Assembly (NCBI GenBank): GCA_021401465.1
Contig: JADDMT010000034.1
Coordinates: 124,001 to 188,000, forward strand
Source: Teratosphaeria epicoccoides
Taxonomy: Eukaryota; Ascomycota; Dothideomycetes; Mycosphaerellales; Teratosphaeriaceae
Reading direction: 5' to 3'
DNA length: 64,000 nt
In this document: positions 33,743 to 42,547 of the stretch, one piece after another
Position numbering within the stretch: position 1 is the stretch's first letter
How the letters are laid out: each line of letters opens with the position of its first letter
Notes under the pieces: generated by a model
The model's input: only the letters and a program-made list of their open reading frames with translations
The model's database searches: none
What the model was told of the DNA's origin: nothing
Made by a program: the position numbers and the translations under genes

Positions 33743-34967
33743 CTACACCTTCCAGCCCTGCTCTTTTGCGAATTGTTCGCACGCCTACCACCAGAAGGAT
33801 CAGCATCTCAGCAAACTACAGATTAAAACTAAGATCGCCTCTCAGGAAGACGATGAAAGCGACCCACTTGGAGCCAATCGAGCCAGCTGAGTATACGCTT
33901 CACGAAAGGACGTACCTTGGCCGGCTTGCCGACTTTTTGTCCGATCACCTTCCATTTGTTGTTCTCGTAATCCTTGATGGCCTGCAGCAAAGCCGCGCTC
34001 TGCATATCCTGTCAGCCAGTTACTCGTGGTGCTCAATAAGAGGCCGGTGAGGCGAACGAAACTGCTAACCTCGTCTTCCGCAAACTCCGCATAATGCATG
34101 TCCTGCGAAGCGAAAATCAGCCTCGGCCACTTTCATGAGGCCTATGGTATCCATAAGAGGTTGCGTGGGAGGTGAGCGAACCTTATACCAGTGCTTTTTT
34201 ACGCTACCCTCAGTCCGTGTAGGAAACGTTTTGGCGATTTCACTCCAGCTGCTTCCGGCATCCCTCAGGGTCTTGAGCCTCTGCTCTTCTGCTGGCGTCC
34301 AGGGTGTGTTCGTCCTTCCTTTCTTCACGGTCGGACTAGGCAGCTGCGCCTGCGATGGTCCGAGACCCAGCCCCAAATCAGCCTCGCTCACACCAGGTCC
34401 AGTCACCAAACCGGGCGGCTGCCCATACGCGCCGGCGTTACTCCCTGCTGGCCCCGATAACACCCCTTCAAGCTCGGAAATCCGTCGTTTTTGCCCAGTG
34501 GTGGGTGAATGCTGTGGTAGTTGCTGCCCAAGTTGTGGATGCTGTTGCTGCAAGGACTGATGCTGTGTCTGTTGGAGTGGATGTGTATACTGGTGTTGCG
34601 GAAAAGCAAATGGGCCTGTGGGGTTATGCGGACTAGGCGCATAGCCGTATGTTTGCGTCTGATACGGGTTGGTAAACCCGGTCGCCGAAGTATCGGATGG
34701 CAGCGTAAGCTGGGAAGGGGAAGCTGAATAAGCGCCAGGTGTAGGTGTTGATCCAGGGGGCTGTACACTGCGCTTCTGTTGATGCTGCGAGGAAGTTCTG
34801 GGGCGATAAGCAATCCCGCGGTTAGCTCAATGACTAGAATGCTACGGCATGCGGCCTTCTTTCCGTGATTGATCTATATAGTCCCATACATTCAACTGCT
34901 GAACTTCGGCTCAAAGCCGTAGGTTGCTTTCTCGGGCTTACCGGGCAGGTTCCAGATGTAAGTTCAT
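33743..34967 (-). CDS. Two-SANT-repeat Myb-like protein, gene 3 of cluster
   Basis: Five exons give 269 residues: 34967-34942, 34797-34182, 34102-34070, 34008-33916 and 33784-33743. Introns are 144, 79, 61 and 131 bp. Exon 1 codes for only MNLHLEPA plus two bases; this start is the least certain part. Residues 9-165 are Gln/Pro-rich. SANT repeat 1 (about 171-214) reads NTPWTPAEEQRLKTLRDAG, SSWSEIAKTFPTRTEGSV, KKHWYK. A 33-nt micro-exon adds DMHYAEFAEDE. The next exon holds the second repeat, ALLQAIKDYENNKWKVIGQ then KVGKPAK, and the last 14 codons read ACEQFAKEQGWKV. Each join keeps frame and the conserved pattern. The repeat layout parallels gene 2, so common ancestry is likely. Presumed DNA-binding regulator; targets unknown. 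Confidence 0.83.
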
Positions 34968-36839
34968 GGGAAAGGGCAGGGAAGAACGTACGACATGGCG
35001 GTCCGCGTCGGCGACCAAAATGGTATTTAGGGCGTGGTCTACGCCTTGACTACCGTGGCTTTGCGTGAATTGTACTTGGATAGCTCCAATAGTATTGTAT
35101 GCATGGCCCTTCCGGAGTACGAGCGCGAAAATTACATTGGCGTGCTGCAATGCGGGCCTTTCCTCGCCGGCCGATACGAGCATACACGACCAAGCTGTTC
35201 TGGGTAGTAATAAGTATATCTACAGAGTGGAAGCACAGGCAGGTGCTTGTACTTGGGCCAACGGTTAGCAAAGGTACTCGAAGGAGGGTTAAGTTCGGCT
35301 CACGGGTCGAGAGGTCGTTGGCGCAGTGACGCCGCAGTCTGGTAGACAGGTATAGTGGAGAGAGGAGATCAGCCAGAAGGCGAAGTCTGATGACGAGAGA
35401 CGCAAAGTAAGCTCACAGCCAGGTGCGGAGTGAGCATGATAGTTCCGGCACACTGAAGTAGAGGTGTGGCCGTTCAAGGCGTTGCGCCCGACAGGGCTTC
35501 TCCCAGCATGCGCTTCTGGGTGGTCTAGGGTAGTCTGCTGTTGGATGCAAGCCTTCGCTTGCATCCATGTGCCGATGAGCACAGCATCGCTCGTGGTACA
35601 GATTGGCAGGCTGAAAGCTGCCATCATGATCCAGCTTAAACTAGCCTCCAATCGTGTCGTATGCGGCTTGAAACGAAACTTGGATGAATTCAGATCGTGC
35701 ACTACTTAGACGGGAAGATCTTCACTCGCTCGCTCAACGTGCTTCATCAGTAGAGGGGGACTGCCTGCAATCGAGGCAGGGGATGTGCGGGGTAGTCGAG
35801 ATAGCCTCAAGCCAACGGGCGTAGTAGCGATGCAGTGATTGTCGGCAAGACACAGGCCATATGCACTGCCATTCGCTGGAAGTGAAGAACGAAGGAGCGG
35901 CTCGTCGCCATCGCGCTTCGTCATGCAGGCCCCACCATGCACCCGGGAAGAGCTACAAGACGGTTGGCAGCACACGTGACTCCCGTGCGAGATTGCGGTG
36001 GCGACTGCATGACGCTCTATCATGTGAAGCCATGTGACTGGGCGCCGTCCGTTGCATGTCGTACGTCCCGATTGGACTCGCCGTCATGGCTTTTGTCATG
36101 GGAGGGTTTGGGCTGCGCGATTCTTGCTCGAATATGGCCGCTGGTGAGACCTCGATTAGGAAGGCGACGGCGCCGTTCGTGGCTTGAACCTGACTGGATT
36201 CATGAGGTCGCCTGTAGGCTGTAGCTCAATCAAGAAGAGAGTGTGCGGGCGCCTATTACAGACCCCGTGCCTCGGTATTGGTACCGGCTGGACCCCTACG
36301 CATGTCCATCGCACCAACATTATTAGCCGCTCGAAATTCGATAATCATGATAATTTGCTTACCCCATGACTACGTATTCGCCACCAAGACAAATCCTTCT
36401 TCTGTCGCTTGCTATACCTTCATCGCTTCGCTCTAGATCTCGAGTTTACTGCGTGAGATAAATCATACCAATCGATTGGAGGAGTATACGAGCTCTTTGA
36501 TATTACGTGGGCACAACAATGGTCACGTGTCTGGCATGGGACTTCTCCCCTACCTTAGTCACTCATGATTCGCCCCCTTTCCTGCTCAGTCGTTCCATTC
36601 CCACGGTACTTCATTGATCCATAACGCTTGAATCACGCGATTCCTAATACCATCTACCGCTTGGTGAGCTACTCGAAAGCTATAGAATGATGTGCTAACA
36701 TCAACACTTCAGACGAACGAGTACCGAAGACTACCTATGGTAAATACTTGTGTCGCCACTCGACACAAGAGGGTCACATGTCACTAGGATCAATTCTGCA
36801 TCCAAACCAATAAGGGGAGAAGCAAAGCGGTGATCCTAC
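34968..36839. other. Intergenic, no gene recognised
   Basis: 1.9 kb. A minus frame at 35183-34968 could extend exon 1 of SANT gene 3 upstream, but without motif support. The remaining ORFs are short. The stretch from about 36300 is slightly AT-richer and leads into the decayed region. Confidence 0.4.
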
Positions 36840-37409
36840 ATGTCTGAATGGCATGAAATTGGCCAGTCGGGCAATCATGGGCGGAGTGTGACAGCCTACA
36901 TGCTCCCGGGTATCATTGAGGTGATCGGAAGCGGCACAACCAACTTCGCTGGTTTGCATGATGATGGGAACGTTCTGAAATCTCAAATCGTGGAAGGCGA
37001 GAGCGCAAAAGAATTCGAAGTCGAAGCTGCATTCTATGAAGCGCTGGGCAAGCACCCGCGTATTATCGGATACTTTGGCCAGACAAGACATGGCATCAAG
37101 CTCGAGCGCGAATCCAGATTGACGGAGCACCTTGAGCGGGTCCGGTACTGCCTCCTACACCCTGACTATACCACCTCCATTCAATCCGACAATTTTGCTC
37201 TCGGAAGCACAATCTTCAGAACCATGAATGGCCGTGATTCATGCCAAGATATAGCTGACGACGTAGTCATAGCGAAGTACGAGCGGCTTGAATTTCATGC
37301 TACCGATTTCGTTCGCGGAACACAAGTGCGCAAATGCTGGCAGCAAAAGTATTCCTACGTGGACGAGGTTATTAGCGAACTGGCCGGCACACGGTCTGAC
37401 TGCACGTAA
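36840..37409 (+). pseudogene. Protein kinase remnant lacking the catalytic core
   Basis: Open frame of 189 residues. Its first half matches the N-lobe of fungal protein kinases of the 'HPRIVKYLG' type: a P-loop-like VIGSGTTNFAGL, the beta-3 lysine in GNVLKSQ, then FYEALGKHPRIIGYFGQ and HGIKLERESRLTEHLE. Directly after about residue 100 it jumps to the C-lobe: HPDYTTSIQSDNFALGSTIF, where the usual S-D-x-FALGS aspartate stays, then VRKCWQQKYSYVDEVISEL. The catalytic loop (HRD) and magnesium loop (DFG), about 50-60 residues, are absent, and the gap between the halves is too short to hide them in an intron. The frame is intact across the junction. I infer an in-frame deletion in a decayed kinase; an expressed pseudokinase is less likely but not excluded. 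Confidence 0.65.
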
Positions 37410-39311
37410 TAACTCGCATCCCTGGCATTTTGGATCTGCCGTCGCACGACAGCCCTCTCGCTTTCTTGTAGAGCCTGATGTTGACCTTGTCGAATTTCCA
37501 CATTTGGCGGCGCATGGGACAAAGGACTCCGTCTATTCATCTGGACATACGCGTGATACGACCTTGTCTATGATGATACTGCACATCTTCGCGTCCGGAA
37601 GTGCCGGTGGGTCTGAGAAAGCCGCCAAGCACAGGGAACGGTCTGTTGTTGATTCTTTGCGAAGAGCGGGTACGTTCACAGATCGAGGTGACTCATCTGA
37701 CCACTTACTTGGACTCGGAAGCAACCTAGTCGGCTCCTGGCTGCCCAGCACGCAACGCTCGCAAAGTGAGTACGAGCGTTCAAACCACTGCTGTATGTTC
37801 GAAACGAACTCACTAGCGGCTATGCAGTCAATTTTGGGATTTTCACGCTGTACTGCAATGAGACACCGTCAGCTGTTATTTGACCAAGAGTGAACGCCTC
37901 GCCTATCATCCATGTTGCACCTATATATGAGAACACCATTTTGTGCTGGACAAATGGGGCAGAAGCCTCACACTCGATGAGAACTTCTCGATCGATTGAA
38001 CGACATGTTGCCACGGAGTCCTGAGACAGTTCTTTACGAAAAAAGCAAAGTTCAGCAAACTATGGAAAATTATAGCGCCGCAAAAGGCTCGGTGAAATGG
38101 ATGGCGGACGAAGGAGTAAAGCTCTCGTCGCAGGAACGTGGCGATCGCTCAAGTGGACTGCAGTCCATAGTGAGGCGAAATATATGACAAAAGCGAGAAC
38201 CTCGTTTTCGCTCGGTTTGACGCGGTGTCCTCTGGTAGTCATCTGGATGGTACGGCGGCTTCAGGTCCTCAAATGGGTCCACGGAGCTCATCAGGCCAAC
38301 CGTTCGCAAGTCAGTCAGACAGCCATCCAAAAGCCTTCAATGGGACAAGGATCGCTTAAGAGCAAACACATTACCGACATGGTCGGTAGGCAGGCCGCCT
38401 CAAGCATTGTGCTGCCTCACAGGTCGGCCAGGAAATGACCGAGTAGTCAAGTCCTTGAGCCTAGCGCTGGCCACGTCAAGATGGCGCAGAACAAATTGTC
38501 AAATCGATGGCTTCAGGTCTTTGGCGGTGCCTGATCCTTGACGACGATCATTGATATGATGACTCTCACCACGACGAGTGCTCATCACATCGATACCATG
38601 TTAGACGTGTAAAAGTACTTGGTCGTCGTTCCCCGGCTCACGAGGGATCTTGAGTTAGGGCCCCTCGGGCCACAGGGTGGAAAAAGCTCGTAAGCAAACG
38701 TGGTATCGTGTGGAGGGTTCTGGCGGCACGCGACCTCGTGACGGCCGCCGTCTGACTAGTTGAACAGCATGTATGCAGAAACAAAACCACTGTGGCAATG
38801 GTTTGGTCAATCTATTGTGGAATCTGGTGGCAAATTATTGTCGAACCAGGATGCCTTCGGGAGCCAATTGAAGAAAAGCCTGTCGACTGCCTCGTGGCAA
38901 CTGGTGCAAGCATCGATCTCATCGGGCAAATCAGCCGAGCAGCGGCAGCAAGCGTCCGACAAGCCCATTCCACATAGAGCTATCAAGGCCAAGAGCACGA
39001 GGTATATTTATCGGTAGAGCAGCATCGATTGTCGGAGCCACATGTTCGCGAAAGTTGGCCATGCAACTATGGAAGCGTGATCTCCAATGGACCTTCTCAG
39101 TCTTGAGGGTCGTTCTGCAGGGATGAATATCCTTGACGATAGCTGCCAACAGCTGCTGATTGGCGCTTGATTGCCGACCACATGTAGCACGCATGGCGGC
39201 CACGTGCGTGCTAGATGTGCGGCCATTCAATCGCCGAATAGGTCCGCCAAATAGGAATAACATACAGCTGGGGACAAATATGCCAACTCCTATGGACAGC
39301 CTGCTATGCCT
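37410..39311. other. Gene-poor, decayed region
   Basis: 1.9 kb with no intact gene. It contains the probable copia remnant (listed separately) and short ORFs such as 38760-39017 without motifs. Together with the kinase remnant upstream it looks like degenerating DNA. Confidence 0.45.
38090..38420 (+). mobile_element. Probable Ty1/copia RNase H remnant
   Basis: In one plus frame (38097-38438) I read RRSKALVAGTWRSLKWTAVH followed by SEAKYMT, which resembles the copia RNase H block where 'W-S-x-K-K-Q..V-A-L-S-S-T-E-A-E-Y-M' is usual. About 60 codons later comes SQTAIQKPSMGQGSLKSKHI, resembling the 'N-Q-S-A-I..N-P..H-x-R-S-K-H-I' block. The key TEAEY is degraded to SEAKY, and I see no preceding reverse transcriptase frame. 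A tract beginning TGTTAGACG at 38599, about 180 bp downstream, could be the start of a long terminal repeat, since copia LTRs usually begin TG. The match is by eye and moderate. Confidence 0.4.
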
Positions 39312-40061
39312 TTAACGGCCTTCCCTCCATCCAATTGGTACAAGCGCTGCAACAACCTGTTGCGTTCCTCTTTCCGTCGCAAGCAAGTTGAACTGAGCTG
39401 CGGCATTCCTCGTGTCCTGTATTTCAACCCTGATGCCCAGATCGCTGATATGCCGTCTCGTCTGCAGGCTCAAAGGCGCAATGCTAGGGCCTGTACCCAG
39501 CACGAGCAAGTCAGGCTTCGGCCAGACAAGGTCCAACACGCCCCACGCGCTCTTGTCAATCTCAAACTGCCCTCTCTGATTGAGCAGGTTTCCACCTATA
39601 CTCCGCGTACCCTGATTGTCGTCGCCAGCGCCGCCCGCACCAATCGTGCCTTGTTTCCGACCCTCCTTCGCCCAGGGCCGCCACTTGAAGGCTTCACCGG
39701 CTACGAGCAGGACGCCTGCACCAGTGACTTTCAGACCGCTATTCAATGCAAACCCTGTCTCTAAACACGCATCAATGCCAGTGCTCGGTGGAGGCGTGCT
39801 TGATAATATGTCCATCGCATTGAAGTCTGTTTGGGTATCCTCCTCACTCTTGGGTCCACGATCTTTGTTCTTCGCGGGAGGCGAAGGTAGCCCTTTTGAA
39901 GACGTCGCATGCAAGCATTTCAATTGTTGGTGCATGAGGCCAGGCAGATTCTGTCTTGGATGTATTCGCTTTGATAAGAGTCGATGGTAGCATCGCCGGT
40001 ATTGGCCGCTCTTCGACTGGGCACTGAGCGCGGCGCGCGGCACAGCCACTATAGATCTCAT
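39312..40061 (-). CDS. Mitochondrial complex I assembly factor, NDUFAF3/Mth938-domain protein
   Basis: Single exon, 249 residues from ATG 40061. The first 60 residues are rich in Arg, Ser and Ala and lack acids (MRSIVAVPRAALSAQSKSG), as expected of a mitochondrial presequence. The Mth938/DUF498 domain spans about 95-245: GLKVTGAGVLLVAGEAFKW, then DLVWPKPDLLVLGTGPS, then TRRHISDLGIRVEIQDT, then NAAAQFNLLATERG and the closing VVAALVPIGW. This order is characteristic of NDUFAF3 proteins, which help assemble the peripheral arm of respiratory complex I in the matrix. A basic-acidic insert (WAKEGRKQG to IGGNLLNQRG) lies between the first two blocks. One in-frame codon precedes the ATG but is not an ATG. 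Confidence 0.92.
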   Translation of the reverse strand: MRSIVAVPRAALSAQSKSGQYRRCYHRLLSKRIHPRQNLPGLMHQQLKCLHATSSKGLPSPPAKNKDRGPKSEEDTQTDFNAMDILSSTPPPSTGIDACLETGFALNSGLKVTGAGVLLVAGEAFKWRPWAKEGRKQGTIGAGGAGDDNQGTRSIGGNLLNQRGQFEIDKSAWGVLDLVWPKPDLLVLGTGPSIAPLSLQTRRHISDLGIRVEIQDTRNAAAQFNLLATERGTQQVVAALVPIGWREGR

Positions 40062-41179
40062 CAATACCAGGTCGGCGGGGGAAATTTGTTGATGACGCGG
40101 GTTTTCTTATGCCCCATGGCAAGAGCCTTGCGCTCAAAAGTTTGGCTCTGCCGTCATTCAAGGTCGTGTGCACATGCAACATTGGATGACGGGTACATCG
40201 GAAAATTGAAGGACCGAAGGATTGCCGCTCCTTCCCATTCTAGATGCTCTACATTCCTCCTCCGTGCCTTGAGTACATCAGAAAGTCCGATTGACTGATC
40301 AGGCTTCCGTATCGAGCCAATTACACCGCGTGATGGCTGAGAGCAACGTGCTTCGGCCAAAAGGCCCATTGGTCAAGACGAAACAGACCGCCGCGAGCGC
40401 AGCCTACAGCCAAAATGCAAACGTCAGCGGCAGTGTCGGCTTTGTCCCTGCGAGCGATGGCAAGAAAGCCAAGAGAGAGCAAGGTGCGAACACACACGGC
40501 AGGAGCGGTCGATCACTTATTTATAGCTCAGCCAAGCCGTTTGACTCCTCCGAGGTTTCATCACCATTCCTGGACCCCAAAATCATGAAACGCAAGGTCA
40601 GGGCAGCAAAGAGCTCATGATGCACACTGAAATCGGATCGCGGACCGGCATTCTGCACTGCAAATTCCGTTGCTACGGTCTTGGTAGAGTCCTGGACCAG
40701 GATCTCACTGCGTGCCGGGTTCTCAGTATTGATCGCCTTCAACTCGTTGTGGACTCAGTCCGAGGCGGCGTAGTATATCGTTCCATGTCGTCACGATCGA
40801 GGGAGATGCACTGCATAGATGAGATGCCGGATGCAAATCCGCCGAGTGAGGCAGCAAGTTTGGAGGCACGGATCTGTCTGATCGCTGCGCGAGATGATCT
40901 CAGAGTTGCGTTCTGGTCAACTCCTTGCGTTCACACCACGTGTGACATGAGGGAATCTTTATCACGTGGGAATCTATCGATTGTTGATCGCGTTTTTGGG
41001 CCGATGAATATGAAGCATGCGCAGTATAATACATATGCTGTTATCTCAGACCCCATTATAGAACTGCATGCATACATCGGGAGCTACTATGAGCGCCTCC
41101 CATCTTGCTGTACCGTGATTGTGGGTATCGAACAATCCAGCCTGATCCAAGCTAGCTATGATGATTATCGTACATTTGC
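40062..41179. other. Intergenic, no gene clearly recognised
   Basis: 1.1 kb. Two ATG-started plus ORFs, 40333-40620 (95 codons, Lys/Ser-rich) and 40617-41216 (199 codons, running into the 3' end of the next gene), have no recognisable motif. I leave both uncalled. Confidence 0.4.
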
Positions 41180-42547
41180 TCATCGCCCTCCGTATCGCGT
41201 CCCGCAATTTTCATAAGGGATCAGAGCGGCTTCTGATATTCGCGTTATAGCCGTGGTTTTGTGTATCACCGGCGCAGGCCGGTGCAAAGGCTCCTGGCTC
41301 TCGCGTTGACAGATGGCCGGCAGCTGGTCATCGGAATCGATAATTGAGGCCCTGGCTGAAGTGATGATGACAGGGAAATGTAGATCGGCGCGTACCAGCT
41401 GCGGCAATCCTATTTCATGCTCCAACTCGCCGCCACTGAAGCTATCGGTCTTCCCATGTGCGATGGCTAGTGCCATTTTAGATCGCAGAGCAAGCGAATA
41501 TTGTGGCAATCGGTCGTCTGAGCACTGGCTGTAGTAGCCAGCCGGCGTCTTGCCCATCCAGGTCGAGCTGTCTTGTGCGACACGTGTTGGTCTCCTGCTT
41601 CCAAGCACGCTCTTGAAAAGAGGCTTGAGCGCCGGCAGACTGGCTGCCACGATGCCCAAACACAGCTCAATCATGAACCAGACCTCGAAGCTGTCGTGCC
41701 AGTCTCGATCTGCGTCCTTGACGTAATGCCATTGGTAAGTTGCTTTTGTGATCCCAGCAGCACAAGCGACGAAGCCCAGGCCCAGTACGATCACCAGGCT
41801 CGTTTTGGTACGCACGTCGACGTGAAGGCGAAGGACCACAAAGATCGGGGCGATGGCGAAGAAGAAGTCGGTTGCGATAGTTATTATGCTGTTGAACAGA
41901 GAGAGAGCATCGATGGTAGCCACTGAGAAGCAAGCTGTGCGCGGGTCTGCGAAAAGTGACCAGTTCCAGAACGCTGCGATAGGATGGCAGCCGAATATCA
42001 ACGTGAAAGCGCAGGAGAGCGCAAAGGCCACAAGGAAAGCTGTGCCGGTTGCGATCAGTGACTGTGTTTAAGCGGATTCATCATGCAACCCACCAATGAT
42101 CCCCCAGAGGCATCTGCGCCACAGTTTTCTCGGAGCCAGCCGCAACATGAAGCAGGCGATTGATATCTTAACCAGTACCACACCAAACATTGGCCAGAGG
42201 TTGTGGAAGAAGCCCCAATGACTTTTCATCGTCAAGTTGGCCGGATCAGCACAGACTATGTGCCTTCCAATGCCGTATCTAATCTCTGCAGCAAAGCAGA
42301 TCATCGTCCCTATGGCCATCAATGCAGCGCCCACCATGGTGTAGTCGTCGAAGCCTGCGCAATGCAGCACACACGTCCGGGCGTACAGGCGTAGGATCAC
42401 GGTGATCAGAGCTAGGGCCAGGAATGCAGCGGTCACACCCAACACTTCTGCGCTGTTGTTGGCGTGACAGTACGACGTATCCTCCGTGACCGACCAGCGG
42501 GCGCGCAGCATTTTCGACGTCGCATCTTGTTGCGGATACATAATCAT
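41180..42547 (-). CDS. Fungal-rhodopsin-type 7TM protein, copy 2
   Basis: Exons 42547-42094 and 42039-41180 give 437 residues. The only intron (54 bp, 42093-42040) starts GTGGGT, has CTGAT as branch and ends CACAG. It joins LWGII to AFLVAFALSC in phase 1 within helix 4; an alternative acceptor 22 bases upstream gives the wrong frame. Seven helices are visible: AEVLGVTAAFLALALITVIL, YTMVGAALMAIGTMICFAA, FGVVLVKISIACFMLRL, AFLVAFALSCAFTLIFG, DFFFAIAPIFVVL, SLVIVLGLGFVACAAG and FMIELCLGIVAASLPALKPL. The N-terminus has an extracellular SYCHANNS sequon. The tail (about 130 residues) is polar. Unlike copy 1, helices 1-3 are not split by introns. Ligand and signalling partner are unknown. Confidence 0.86.

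Noticed and set aside
34938..35183. Upstream extension of SANT gene 3 to 35183
   Set aside because: Same frame as the short first exon, but the added residues show no family similarity; kept as a possible alternative start only.
37130..37200. An intron hiding the kinase catalytic core
   Set aside because: The two kinase halves are separated by only a few codons, so 50-60 residues cannot be encoded there.
40617..41216. 199-codon plus-strand ORF
   Set aside because: Runs into the 3' end of the opposite 7TM gene and shows no family feature.
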